Positions 35,170 through 44,668 of a stretch of 64,000 nt of DNA are shown one piece after another; within the stretch, counting starts at the first letter, position 1; each line of letters opens with the position of its first letter. The stretch is taken from contig NZ_CP106679.1 in the NCBI RefSeq assembly GCF_025502585.1, forward strand, positions 248,001-312,000, written 5' to 3'. Under the pieces are notes generated by a model. It saw only the letters and a program-made list of their open reading frames with translations, made no database searches and was not told the origin of the DNA. The position numbers were made by a program, and so were the translations under genes. The DNA comes from Reichenbachiella agarivorans (GTDB lineage: Bacteria > Bacteroidota > Bacteroidia > Cytophagales > Cyclobacteriaceae).

Positions 35170-36969
35170 TTACTCTCTAGCTATAGGGTATAGCTTCCAC
35201 TGCTGATCATAATAGGGTGTTTGTGCATAAAACCATTGATAAATCAGATCGGGCGAATTGGCAAATACCTCCTCTTTCATTTTCTCTTCAAATTGTGATT
35301 TGAGTGCTGGATCAGATGCCAACATTTGTTTGGCCAATGGCTCCATCACATACTTTTCGATGTACTCGGTTCTAGAAAAAATAGAATGGAAGTACCCCCA
35401 CTGCAAGAAACTATCCGGAGACTGGGGCTCCAACAATAAAGTCACCAATAAACCCAATGGCTGATCGGTGGTTACCCTAGCAGAGCCTTTGGAATAGGTG
35501 ATAGTTTGACGACTGGTGCTGACCGTCACATCTTCTACTCTCACTTTCCCTTCAAATGGCCTAGCTGCATGTTTGTAATCTTCTATGCGATATTGTTCTA
35601 CCTCTACTGTTTGGCTCTGTGTAATCACCTCGACCTGCACCCCATGCATTTTGAGCTTTTGGATGATATCCCCCCATTCTGCAGGGATCCAATATGCCTT
35701 GGCTCTACTCACTTGGGCGGTTACCTCATTCATTTTTCGCACCACTATTTTCTGTTCGATAGGCTTTCCAGTCCATTGGACATACTCTTCTCCTGTGATT
35801 TCGGACTTCAACTTGACAGACTCGATTCCTCGCAAATCCATAGAATCTGCCAAAGACTCACTTAGATCATAAGCCAATGCAACCGTGTCCAATCTCAAAG
35901 CTCTGTCCACACCAATGGCCTTGCTCAAGGTCTTTCCTTGGTCAGCCAATGTTCTCAAAGTTTGTTCTAGCAAAACGTAAGTCCCTAGGACACGCTGGTC
36001 ATAAGGTTTGAGAGAATGATTCTCCACTAAAATACTGGGTGTATACCTCGATGCACCATAGGTCTCTGAAAAACGCGGACTAAAGGCAAATTCAGTGTTA
36101 CCCTCGGAAAAATCTTCGTCATTGAAAGCAAACATCAATGGTCCAGGGACATGCCCATTCTCCTGCAAAGCTTGATCTACTGCAGGACGCAACGCTGACT
36201 TCAACCATTGGCTGATCTCTGGAGAATTGCTCTCATCGCCACCCCAGCCATAGGTGATATCGAATTGATAATCTGCACCATCTGTGACATGTAGATCTAT
36301 GTACAAATCTGGATCATAGGTATTGATTACCGTCACGACTGCCCGTACTCCCTCAGTCTCCAACTTGCTGTAATCTCTGTTGAGATTCAAGTTTCTAGCG
36401 TTGGTTCTCCAGCCCATGGATTTAGGACCTCTTTGATTGACTCTGCCGTATTCGCTCACACTCTCGTGTCCATCTACGTTGAGAATAGGGATAAAAAGGA
36501 AATTCACCTTCTTGATCAAATCACCTTTGGATCCAAAAGCAATGTCACGTAGCAACATCATCCCAGCGTCTTTGCCATCGATTTCACCTGCATGGATTCC
36601 CGCTTGTACTAGCAACGTTGGCTTTGAAGATGACAGGATTTTTTCAGATGTGAAAGTCTTGTCACCAGAAGCAATGATCATTTGAATTGCACGACCTTGT
36701 GCACTGGTGCCGATGGTAATCATTTTTAGAACTGGTGAAGCATCGGATAACTTCTTGAACCAAGCCATGGTTTCCTCATAGTTGGGTGTCTCAGTCAGCT
36801 CGGATTTTTCACTCGCTGTAATCCAAGGATTGGATGGATCTGCAATCAATTGCTCACTGGCACCACTCCACGGCAACACTGGAGGCAAAATATCCTGACC
36901 TATCACTGGGTATAAACTGGTCGTAAATAGCAATAATAGGAAGCAGCTTTTTAGGTTTTGAATCATCAT
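35170..36969 (-). CDS. M14-family zinc carboxypeptidase, secreted
   Basis: 599 aa from MMIQNLKS, which opens a signal peptide (FTTSLYPVIGQ). The longer open frame to 37122 runs into palindromic repeats and is rejected. Zinc ligands: HAGEIDGKDAG (His and Glu) and DLHVTDGADYQFD (His); substrate residues NARNLNLNRDY; catalytic Glu probably in SILVENHSLKPYDQRV. A C-terminal beta-rich half of about 250 residues follows, as in large Bacteroidota M14 proteins. Probably digests peptides in the periplasm or outside. Confidence 0.88.
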   Translation of the reverse strand: MMIQNLKSCFLLLLFTTSLYPVIGQDILPPVLPWSGASEQLIADPSNPWITASEKSELTETPNYEETMAWFKKLSDASPVLKMITIGTSAQGRAIQMIIASGDKTFTSEKILSSSKPTLLVQAGIHAGEIDGKDAGMMLLRDIAFGSKGDLIKKVNFLFIPILNVDGHESVSEYGRVNQRGPKSMGWRTNARNLNLNRDYSKLETEGVRAVVTVINTYDPDLYIDLHVTDGADYQFDITYGWGGDESNSPEISQWLKSALRPAVDQALQENGHVPGPLMFAFNDEDFSEGNTEFAFSPRFSETYGASRYTPSILVENHSLKPYDQRVLGTYVLLEQTLRTLADQGKTLSKAIGVDRALRLDTVALAYDLSESLADSMDLRGIESVKLKSEITGEEYVQWTGKPIEQKIVVRKMNEVTAQVSRAKAYWIPAEWGDIIQKLKMHGVQVEVITQSQTVEVEQYRIEDYKHAARPFEGKVRVEDVTVSTSRQTITYSKGSARVTTDQPLGLLVTLLLEPQSPDSFLQWGYFHSIFSRTEYIEKYVMEPLAKQMLASDPALKSQFEEKMKEEVFANSPDLIYQWFYAQTPYYDQQWKLYPIARE

Positions 36970-37053
36970 ATTTGAGGTTATTTTGCCCAAACATACAAAG
37001 GAAACTGAAAGCAGAAAAGAGAAAACTTCGATTCTGAAACACAAGCAGATGAA

Positions 37054-37153
37054 CCGCAGTCTGCGGCACATAGATCCTCCCATTACGCATGGTCTACCCG
37101 TGGTCTGTGGCACACAGACCACCCTAGCATAATGGCTTGTGACTCACAAGCCA
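37054..37153. repeat. Cluster of three palindromes upstream of the M14 gene
   Basis: CCGCAG-T-CTGCGG (37054-37066), TGGTCTGTG-GCA-CACAGACCA (37101-37121) and TGGCTTGTGA-C-TCACAAGCCA (37133-37153). The sequence from 37057 is a degenerate copy of the 37101 element, 44 bp earlier. Confidence 0.7.
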
Positions 37154-37166
37154 AGGATCAACAGTA

Positions 37167-37658
37167 CTATCTGATTCTATCAGCAGATTTGACCAATTGC
37201 TCATCCTTGCGAATAAACCTGTTGGCCAATGTATTGAACAACATCGCTGACACGAAAAGATAAAAACCAAACAGGTAATTACCTTGCTGCTCAGGAGCAA
37301 TCATTTTTTCTCCTTGAAAAATAAAATAAACCGACAATCCCAATGCTCCTGCCATCACCAATGAGTTGAGCGCACCCAGTTTCATCTGCAAAAGACGGTT
37401 TTTATACTGCGAGATCGAATACAATGCGATCCCTGCCGCAATCAATGCCACCAAGGCAATGTAAAAAGTTGGTGTCTGTGCGATCAGCTGCTCCTCGTGC
37501 GTATCGATATCCACTTTGGTATGAGTCAACTCCATAACAGTCAGCTTTACCATTTCGCTTTTCGCTGGATCGACCTTGTTCCACAAGGGAAAGAAGGTCA
37601 AGGTGATCAAACTCGCTGCAACTAAGAAAAGAAATACGGATTGGATTCTTTGTATCAT
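37167..37658 (-). CDS. DUF4293 four-helix membrane protein
   Basis: 163 aa with four membrane helices. MIQRIQSVFLFLVAASLITLTFFPLW is the recognisable N terminus of this Bacteroidota-only family of unknown function. It is 62 bases downstream of the diadenylate cyclase gene on the same strand and is probably in one operon with folP-cdaA. Confidence 0.82.
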   Translation of the reverse strand: MIQRIQSVFLFLVAASLITLTFFPLWNKVDPAKSEMVKLTVMELTHTKVDIDTHEEQLIAQTPTFYIALVALIAAGIALYSISQYKNRLLQMKLGALNSLVMAGALGLSVYFIFQGEKMIAPEQQGNYLFGFYLFVSAMLFNTLANRFIRKDEQLVKSADRIR

Positions 37659-37720
37659 GATTGTGGATATTCAAATTTTCGGCAAAGCTAAGAAAAAGCA
37701 CCTGATTATACACCCCAGGA

Positions 37721-38596
37721 TTAAGCGATCTTTGCAGGACGCTCTGCCTCTTTGTCAAGCTTTGGATCTAGTGGTCTATTTCTGTTTTTCTTATCAGTGA
37801 TGAGGTATTCATGGATTCTTGTTTTTACCTCTTTGGTGGATAGATTATGCTCAAACACACCATTTCGCGCAGTGGACAATTGTCCAGTTTCTTCTGAAAC
37901 GATCACGACAAGAGAGTCCGTATTTTCGGACATCCCCAAAGCTGCCCTGTGTCTCAAACCATAACTCGCAGGCACATCGTCTCGCTCAGAGACTGGCAAA
38001 ATACAACGTGCAGCTATGATCTTGTTGTTGTTGATGATGATGGCACCATCATGCAAAGGAGAAAGTTTATTGAAAATTGCGAGAATCAAACGCTTGGATA
38101 CAATTGCTCCCAATCGATCTCCAGAGTCTGCAAAAAACTTTAGTTCTGAGTCCTTAGAAAAAACAATCAGAGCACCCGTATTGGATCCACTCATCGTTTT
38201 GATCGCATCAATGAGAGGCGTCAATATACTGAGGTAGCTGTCATCAAATTTTTCAGTCCAAAGTTTCTTGATATTCTTGAACACATTCCCTTCTTCGAAA
38301 ATAGTAGTCTTACCGAGGATCAAAAGGAACTTTCTAATCTCCTGCTGAAACAAGATAATTACCGCGATGACTCCTACCCCCATGAACTGCCCCAAAATCA
38401 GACTCACCAATTCCATATCAGCAGCCTGTACGACCAAATAAATCAAGTATAGGAACAAAAAGCCCAAAAATATCTTGATCGCCACACTCCCACGCATCAG
38501 TTTGTACACCTGATACAACAGTATCGACACGAAGAAGATGTCGATCAAGTCGACCCATCCTACCTCTAAAAAACCTATATGAAATCCTAATACCAC
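37721..38596 (-). CDS. cdaA: Diadenylate cyclase (CdaA type), c-di-AMP synthase
   Basis: 291 aa from a GTG start directly after the folP stop. Three N-terminal membrane helices (about 17-35, 40-58, 64-84), then the DAC domain with DGA at 183-185 and RHR at 215-217 (SYGLRHRAALG), the two catalytic signatures that join two ATP into c-di-AMP. C-di-AMP usually controls potassium, osmotic balance and cell wall state. No CdaR or GlmM neighbour, unlike the Firmicutes layout. Confidence 0.95.
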   Translation of the reverse strand: MVLGFHIGFLEVGWVDLIDIFFVSILLYQVYKLMRGSVAIKIFLGFLFLYLIYLVVQAADMELVSLILGQFMGVGVIAVIILFQQEIRKFLLILGKTTIFEEGNVFKNIKKLWTEKFDDSYLSILTPLIDAIKTMSGSNTGALIVFSKDSELKFFADSGDRLGAIVSKRLILAIFNKLSPLHDGAIIINNNKIIAARCILPVSERDDVPASYGLRHRAALGMSENTDSLVVIVSEETGQLSTARNGVFEHNLSTKEVKTRIHEYLITDKKNRNRPLDPKLDKEAERPAKIA

Positions 38597-39445
38597 TTAT
38601 CTATTCTTTATTTCTTGAAACAAGGTAATCGTCTCTTTGGCTTCCCTGACATCATGCACTCGCAGGATCGAAGCACCTTTCATCAAACTGGCCATATTCA
38701 ATGCGGTAGTACCATTTAACGCCTGATCCGGCGTGCAATTCAGTGTCTTGAAGATCATCGACTTGCGAGATATTCCGCACAACATAGGTACGTCCAGCAT
38801 CCAAAGGAGTTCCAGTTTGTTCATCAATTCAAAATTCTGCTCTCTTGTTTTGGCAAAACCAAAACCCGGATCGATGATGATATCTTTTACACCCTTTCTG
38901 GTAAGCTGACTCAGTTTGAAGTTAAAATAATCAATTATATCTGAAATGATGTCCTTATAATCAGTCATTTGCGACATGGTCTGGGGATTTCCTCGCATGT
39001 GCATCATGATGTAGGGTACATTGCGCTCAATCACCAGATCAAACATGCTTTCGTCCAATTCTCCACCAGAGATGTCATTGATGATAGACGCCCCCACATC
39101 CAAAGATGCTCTGGCAACCGTCATCCGAAACGAATCTATGGACACCACAGCCTCAGGAAAAGCCTTCACGATCTCACTCACCGCATGGGTTGCCAACTTC
39201 CTCTCTTCTTTCTCTGATACCTCTGCTGCACCTGGCCTACTAGAATAAGCCCCAACATCCAAAATATCCGCACCATCAGCGAGCATTTTCTCCACTTTGT
39301 GAAGCAAGTCTCGATTGGAACGAATCTGTCCCCCATCATAGAACGAATCAGGTGTCACATTGACTATCCCCATGATTTTGGGAATTGACAAATCCATCAA
39401 CTGACCTCTGACATTTATAAACTTAGGTGTAGGTGTTGCAATCAA
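38597..39445 (-). CDS. folP: Dihydropteroate synthase
   Basis: Condenses p-aminobenzoate with hydroxymethyl-dihydropterin pyrophosphate in folate synthesis. 282 aa TIM barrel: IMGIVNVTPDSFYDGG (pterin and pyrophosphate loop), DVGAYSSRPGA, INDISGG, DPGFGFAKT and ISRKSMI. Its TAA directly abuts the cdaA GTG. Divergent from the DUF1599 gene, an arrangement often seen in Bacteroidota. Confidence 0.96.
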   Translation of the reverse strand: MIATPTPKFINVRGQLMDLSIPKIMGIVNVTPDSFYDGGQIRSNRDLLHKVEKMLADGADILDVGAYSSRPGAAEVSEKEERKLATHAVSEIVKAFPEAVVSIDSFRMTVARASLDVGASIINDISGGELDESMFDLVIERNVPYIMMHMRGNPQTMSQMTDYKDIISDIIDYFNFKLSQLTRKGVKDIIIDPGFGFAKTREQNFELMNKLELLWMLDVPMLCGISRKSMIFKTLNCTPDQALNGTTALNMASLMKGASILRVHDVREAKETITLFQEIKNR

Positions 39446-39490
39446 ATTGATTAATTTTAGCCGCTAATAAACAAGGAAAATCAAGGATCA

Positions 39491-40033
39491 TTGGAAGAAC
39501 AAACCGTAAGCGAATATAGAGAAGTTATCAAGGCTTGTAAAGATATTTTCGAAAAGAAAACCAAGGACTATGGTACGGCATGGAGAATCCTGCGTAGCTC
39601 ATCGCTGACAGACCAGATATTCATCAAAGCCAAAAGAATCCGATCGATTCAAGAAAAAGGATCGCAAAAAATACAGGAAGATATTGGCGGAGAATTCATC
39701 GCCATCATCAACTATTGCATCATGGCCATCTTACAAATCAGGTGGGAGGACGAAAATAGATTGGAAATCCCATATGAAGAACTGGAACCTCTCTATGACC
39801 AAATCGCAGACGACACCATGCATCTGCTCATGAACAAAAACCATGACTATGGCGAAGCATGGAGAGACATGCGTGTGTCCTCTATGACTGACATCATCCT
39901 GATGAAAATATTGAGAACGAAACAGATCGAGGACAACCAAGGAAAAACATTGGTCTCCGAAGGAGTAGATGCCAACTACCAAGACATGATCAACTATGCA
40001 GTGTTTTGTCTCATCAAGCTGGACACCATTTAG
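39491..40033 (+). CDS. DUF1599 protein with two tandem repeats
   Basis: 180 aa from a TTG start. Two copies of one motif: KDYGTAWRILRSSSLTDQIFIKAKRI at 25-50 and HDYGEAWRDMRVSSMTDIILMKILRT at 118-143, each followed by a helical segment with INY (73-75 and 167-169). The conserved Asp-Tyr-Gly and Trp-Arg invite comparison with nucleotide pyrophosphohydrolase-like helices, but function is unknown. First gene of a run with the BT_3928-type and M48 genes. Confidence 0.85.
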   Translation: MEEQTVSEYREVIKACKDIFEKKTKDYGTAWRILRSSSLTDQIFIKAKRIRSIQEKGSQKIQEDIGGEFIAIINYCIMAILQIRWEDENRLEIPYEELEPLYDQIADDTMHLLMNKNHDYGEAWRDMRVSSMTDIILMKILRTKQIEDNQGKTLVSEGVDANYQDMINYAVFCLIKLDTI

Positions 40034-40090
40034 CATCATCTACCAACTCCCTAAAGCATCATCCGTAAGCAACTGTTCAGAATACATACT

Positions 40091-41182
40091 ATGAAACACC
40101 TACATACAGTTTTAAGAGTTCTCGTGGGAGGGCTATTTATTTTTTCAGGTCTCATCAAGGTCAACGATCCTGTAGGCACCTCGATCAAATTAGAAGAATA
40201 CTTTGAGGTTTTTGCAACGCAATTTGCAGGCTTCTTTCATCTATTTGTACCGCTTGCATTGCCTCTGGCAGTGATTCTAGTAGTCATGGAGGTAGTACTA
40301 GGTATCGCCATCATCATCAATTACCAACCCAAACTCACGCAATACACTATTTTGGGTCTCATAGTTTTCTTTACTTTCCTCACGGGATACTCTGCCATTA
40401 CCAACACCGTGACAGACTGTGGCTGCTTTGGCGATGCAATCAAACTGACACCCTGGGAGTCCTTTACCAAGGACATCATTCTCTTGATAATGATTGTCGT
40501 CATTATGGTTTTGGACAAACCTAAAAAGGAAAAAGCCAATATGATGGAGCATGGTGTCATTGGAGCATCCTCATTATTATGTTTGATTTTGGCGTTCACA
40601 GCCATCAATCACCTGCCTTTCATAGACTTCAGAGCATACAAAATTGGCGCACATATCCCTACCAATATGCAACCTTCTGCGGATTTCATCTATGAATATG
40701 TGGTGAGTAAAGATGGAAAGGAATATACATTCAGCGAATACCCCAATGATCCTGAATATAAATTCGTCTCCATGACCCATGTCAATCCGGAGGCCGGTCC
40801 AAAAATCACAGACTTTGCTGTTTGGGATGACAATGGTGATTTTACAGAAGAGGTATTCAAAGGCAACAAATTATTCGTGATACTCTATGACGTGACCCAA
40901 TCCAATCTGGAGGGCATAGCAGACATCAACACGCTCGTGCAATCACTCAATGGCAAAGTGGAAGTGTATGCACTGACAGCATCTGCCGCAGCGACCTACG
41001 AAGAATTTGCGCAGGCAAACAGCTTCAACATCAAATACTACTACACAGACGCTACCGTATTGAAGACCATTGCCAGATCCAATCCTGGTCTTTGGTTGCT
41101 ACAAAATGGTACTGTCAAAGGAAAATGGCACCACAACGATGTGCCAAACTACTCAGAAGTATTAGATTTGCTGAAGTTATAA
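40091..41182 (+). CDS. BT_3928-type membrane protein: DoxX domain plus thioredoxin-like domain
   Basis: 363 aa. Four to five membrane helices in residues 1-190 form a DoxX/MauE-like unit with the motif DCGCFGDAIKLTPW, containing two conserved cysteines. Residues about 235-363 are a thioredoxin-like fold: FVILYDVTQSN at the usual CxxC site has no cysteines, and SNPGLWLLQNGTVKGKW keeps the cis-Pro strand. It may hold or relay redox state through the membrane CxC pair. Function unknown. 10 bases upstream of the M48 gene. Confidence 0.82.
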   Translation: MKHLHTVLRVLVGGLFIFSGLIKVNDPVGTSIKLEEYFEVFATQFAGFFHLFVPLALPLAVILVVMEVVLGIAIIINYQPKLTQYTILGLIVFFTFLTGYSAITNTVTDCGCFGDAIKLTPWESFTKDIILLIMIVVIMVLDKPKKEKANMMEHGVIGASSLLCLILAFTAINHLPFIDFRAYKIGAHIPTNMQPSADFIYEYVVSKDGKEYTFSEYPNDPEYKFVSMTHVNPEAGPKITDFAVWDDNGDFTEEVFKGNKLFVILYDVTQSNLEGIADINTLVQSLNGKVEVYALTASAAATYEEFAQANSFNIKYYYTDATVLKTIARSNPGLWLLQNGTVKGKWHHNDVPNYSEVLDLLKL

Positions 41183-41192
41183 GAATATCAAT

Positions 41193-42023
41193 ATGAAATA
41201 TACGCTACTTACTGTCAGAACCCTTGCTATCGCAACAATGATTTTGGCGATCTCATCTTGTGACAAAAATAACAACCTTTCTTTGTTTTCGGCAGCTGAT
41301 GACGCACAATTAGGTGCTCAAGTAGCCGCCCAGATCGCAGATGACCCTACCAATTATCCTTTGTTACCTGAAACAGGAAATGAAGAAGCCTACGAGTACC
41401 TGCAAGCCATCGTCGACGACATCATGGCTACTGGCGAAGTGCAGTACAAAACAGAGTTTGCTTGGGAAGTGTACATCATCGACCAAGATGTACTCAACGC
41501 TTTTTGTACGCCAGGTGGGTACATCTATGTATATACAGGCTTGATCAAATACCTGGATAATGTAGATGACTTGGCAGGTGTGATGGGGCATGAAATGGCA
41601 CATGCTGATCTCAGACACTCTAGTAGACAACTCCAAACCCAATACGGGGTGGGGACACTATTGAGCTTATTGCTAGGGGACAATCCCAATCAACTAGCAG
41701 AAATAGCTGCAGGACTAGCCAATGGAATTTCTTCTTTGCAATTTTCTCAAAAACATGAAAAGGAATCTGATGCAAGATCAGTAGAGTACCTAGCGGGAAC
41801 CGATTATGCTTGCAACGGCGCAGCTTCTTTCTTTGAAAAACTATTGGAAGACGGCCAAGGGTCTACAAGCGGCTTAGAAGCATTCCTAAGTACCCACCCC
41901 TCTTCTGAGAGCCGTGTGGAAGACATCAACGAAAAAGCAGATGACCTAAACTGTGACAAAACCCTCAGCAATGACAACACCAATGGAATGTCCTATCAGG
42001 CATTTCAAGCTTTGTTTGACTAG
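41193..42023 (+). CDS. M48-family metalloprotease lipoprotein
   Basis: 276 aa. Signal peptide with lipobox ISSC at about residue 24, so an envelope lipoprotein. Zinc motif HEMAH at 133-137 and third ligand Glu in HEKESDARSVEYLAGTDY. The C terminus has THPSSESRVEDI typical of BepA/LoiP-type proteases that police outer-membrane protein quality. No TPR domain. Ends the DUF1599-BT_3928-M48 run and is closed by a terminator. Confidence 0.9.
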   Translation: MKYTLLTVRTLAIATMILAISSCDKNNNLSLFSAADDAQLGAQVAAQIADDPTNYPLLPETGNEEAYEYLQAIVDDIMATGEVQYKTEFAWEVYIIDQDVLNAFCTPGGYIYVYTGLIKYLDNVDDLAGVMGHEMAHADLRHSSRQLQTQYGVGTLLSLLLGDNPNQLAEIAAGLANGISSLQFSQKHEKESDARSVEYLAGTDYACNGAASFFEKLLEDGQGSTSGLEAFLSTHPSSESRVEDINEKADDLNCDKTLSNDNTNGMSYQAFQALFD

Positions 42024-42065
42024 TCAGAAGCTCTGCAGAGTCACTTATAAATAATGAAACATTCG

Positions 42066-42098
42066 AAAGCAGTACTATTCACTTGGCACTGCTTTTTT
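42066..42098 (+). terminator. Terminator after the M48 gene
   Basis: AAAGCAGT and ACTGCTTT form an 8-bp stem followed by TTTT. Confidence 0.8.
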
Positions 42099-42288
42099 AT
42101 TGAAGTTATATAAAAAAAGAAGTCTTAGATCAACACCTAATCAGAAATAAAATCCCCAGCATGGCCATCAGAGATTTTTCGTTATTGCCCAGTCATATAC
42201 AAGACCTAATCTGAGAGTGTATCAAAAGTGAATATGGATAGCATTGTGATTACGACCTTTGTTCAATTCAGCTTACAATACTTCGTCA

Positions 42289-42690
42289 TCAATTAACTGT
42301 AGATTCCATGGCTTTGTTCAGGTACGCGATTACTTTTTTATTGTCTGTTTTGATACTAAACTTCTCTGCTATCTTTTTGGTTTTGGCATCAAACACAAAG
42401 ATCACTGCTGCTTCCTTGTGATTTTTCATGTAGTACAAAACCCCCATTTCCTCCAACTGTGGTTCGGTTTTTTTCTTGGTTTCACCATCAGTCACATCGT
42501 TGCTTAATACAACAATCTGCTTCCCTTCAGTATATTCATCTATCAATTGATGAATTCTTTGTCCATTGGCCTTGCAATAGGGACACCAAGTTGCCTCATT
42601 GATCACAATATACAAATCTGTTGATTGTGCATTTACTTGGCTCGAAAGCACAATCAACAAACAAAGCATTATTAATCCACTTTTCATCAT
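42289..42690 (-). CDS. Exported thioredoxin-like protein (CPYC)
   Basis: 133 aa. The signal peptide begins at one of two adjacent ATGs (MMKSGLIMLCLLIVLSSQVNA); an upstream ATG at 42711 is possible. INEATWCPYCKANGQRI places a CPYC pair at 36-39, a glutaredoxin-like active site in a thioredoxin-like fold. The late cis-Pro is not obvious, so it is divergent. Probably a periplasmic disulfide handler. No operon partner. Confidence 0.72.
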   Translation of the reverse strand: MMKSGLIMLCLLIVLSSQVNAQSTDLYIVINEATWCPYCKANGQRIHQLIDEYTEGKQIVVLSNDVTDGETKKKTEPQLEEMGVLYYMKNHKEAAVIFVFDAKTKKIAEKFSIKTDNKKVIAYLNKAMESTVN

Positions 42691-42868
42691 CTCTATTTTA
42701 TTAGTTCTCATATTACTAGTTGACTTATGTTGGTCAGTATTGAGAGTCTAACAAGTATTGAAGAAGAAAAAGTTCATCCACGACTAATTTTAAAGTACTT
42801 AATCGATCATCCAGTATTAACTTTCATCCCAATTATTATATAATCAATTTTCTTTGAACATTACTCGA

Positions 42869-44578
42869 ATGACGAAAATGACCTGGCTCTACATCTTAAT
42901 CCCCCTTCTTGTTTTGGGTATCTTTATAGTCACTGGAGCCAAAAGCCCAGACAAGTACAAATACTTGTTTCGAAACACCATTCTGAGTAAATCTCAAAAA
43001 TTAGAATTGGGAGCAGTGCTGCGTGGACGAGTATATTACCCTCGCTACTTCTACATACCTACCCTCAAACAATACCTCGTCTATTCGGATGTGGACGAAA
43101 CAGGGCCGTTTCATTCTAATAGACTCTACAACAATGATTGGGGCAAAGTACATGCGCGCTTGGACGAACAAGGCAATGTTTTAGAATCCTTCAAAACGGA
43201 TTTGAGATTTTCGACCAAAAGTGGGTGCTTTTATGGCCCTAAAACTTACATTCCTTGGTTAGAAAGTGGTAAGATTGATCAGGTTCCCTATGACAGCATT
43301 TACAACGAAACATTTGAATTAGGTCAAAACGCATTCAATGCGTTGTTGATTGAATTGTATCAGCATGCAGATTACGTCGAGTACATCAATCTGAGAGCAT
43401 CCAATGATGACTTGCATCAAGCTGCTGTGATTTTTAGGCGAGAGGGTAAGGTTGAGATCCTATTGTCAGGACTCAGAGACAGTCGTTTGAATTGCAATTT
43501 TCAAGAAAACAAAATGACCAACAATTTTGAGGACTATTACAGTCCTATCATGCGTGACGCAACTGCCTATGCGGATTCACCACCTCGCATGCAATTGATT
43601 GCCTTAGAAACCAACAACGACAATCCCTTTTTGTACTGGAGACGTTGGTTCAAGAATCCCTTTCGAATCGAGGCATACAAAAGTGAAGAATCTCAAGGGT
43701 GGGTTGGCATCATGGAATTTCACGGAATCCCAATTTATCTTCCTGAAGACGGATTAGGCTCTGCATATGTCCGCTTTTCAGTAAAAGGTGATCTCTTTAG
43801 ATTCAAAGTATTGGACGTGTACAAAAGCAGCTTTTTGCCTTTGTACAACCTTGGCCTCCGAACCTTTCAGTTACCTGAATCTATCCGAACAGAGCACTCA
43901 CTTACATTCATGGAGTCTGTACAAAACTCAGGTCAAAACCGACTTGGCGGTGGGGTATTTGTTGTCCGATCTAGTACCCAAAGTAATTCCTCCGCAGACC
44001 TGCCTTCAGGTCTTACAGAAGAACGTTTCAATACGCTACCCATCAATCTGCAAGAAGCATTGATGCACCCAGACAATGCTACGGATCTCATTATTCACGA
44101 CAAAAGCATCTCAACATGGATTCCTGAGATAGAGCTCCTCAAAAACCTGAAACATTTGGAGCTAAACACGTCCATGACTGAAATCCCAGATGAGATTGCA
44201 AAATTCCCTCAACTTCAAGAATTGATCGTCCAGAACGGACAAATTCAACGTGTCTCTCCTCAATTGGCAACACTACAAAATTTGACACTCTTGGATCTTT
44301 ACTCCAACAATCTGACAGCGTTTCCAGAGTGCATTCTACAATTGAAAAATCTTGAAAGACTAGATATTGGCTACAACGAAATCTCTAGTCTCCCTGCCGA
44401 AATCAGTGGATTGCATAGACTAAAAAATTTGGAACTGATATCCACCAACTTGAGCTCCTTGCCAGAGTCAATGATTGACATGAAGCAATTGTATATCTAT
44501 GACGCAGGCAGCCTACAGAATAAACTCTCATCGGCTTATCAACACTTGTTTGAACTCAAATTTTCTAATGAACAGTAG
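42869..44578 (+). CDS. Membrane-anchored leucine-rich repeat protein
   Basis: 569 aa from ATG 42869; a TTG 15 bases upstream is also possible. One N-terminal membrane helix (WLYILIPLLVLGIFIVTGA), a unique region of about 390 residues with no recognised domain, then about six leucine-rich repeats from roughly 415 (LKHLEL, LQELIV, LTLLDLYSNNLTAFP, LERLDIGYNEISSLP, LKNLELISTNLSSLP). Such LRRs bind proteins. The middle region has SGCFYGPKTYIPW and WRRWFKNPF motifs that suggest a folded domain. Function unknown. Confidence 0.75.
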   Translation: MTKMTWLYILIPLLVLGIFIVTGAKSPDKYKYLFRNTILSKSQKLELGAVLRGRVYYPRYFYIPTLKQYLVYSDVDETGPFHSNRLYNNDWGKVHARLDEQGNVLESFKTDLRFSTKSGCFYGPKTYIPWLESGKIDQVPYDSIYNETFELGQNAFNALLIELYQHADYVEYINLRASNDDLHQAAVIFRREGKVEILLSGLRDSRLNCNFQENKMTNNFEDYYSPIMRDATAYADSPPRMQLIALETNNDNPFLYWRRWFKNPFRIEAYKSEESQGWVGIMEFHGIPIYLPEDGLGSAYVRFSVKGDLFRFKVLDVYKSSFLPLYNLGLRTFQLPESIRTEHSLTFMESVQNSGQNRLGGGVFVVRSSTQSNSSADLPSGLTEERFNTLPINLQEALMHPDNATDLIIHDKSISTWIPEIELLKNLKHLELNTSMTEIPDEIAKFPQLQELIVQNGQIQRVSPQLATLQNLTLLDLYSNNLTAFPECILQLKNLERLDIGYNEISSLPAEISGLHRLKNLELISTNLSSLPESMIDMKQLYIYDAGSLQNKLSSAYQHLFELKFSNEQ

Positions 44579-44668
44579 AAGTACAAGATGTAGACGACAG
44601 GCACAAAAATATCCTTACACAATTGATATGTAAAAATGTGTTTCCTTTCGAACCGTACAGAGTCTGTA

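Noticed and set aside
36970-37122. N-terminal extension of the M14 carboxypeptidase
   Set aside because: The extra codons run through palindromic repeats, and a clear signal peptide starts at the inner methionine.
42205-42240. Insertion-sequence end (a GAGAGTGTATCAAAA-like sequence near 42211)
   Set aside because: Resembles some transposon termini, but no second end, target duplication or transposase is present.
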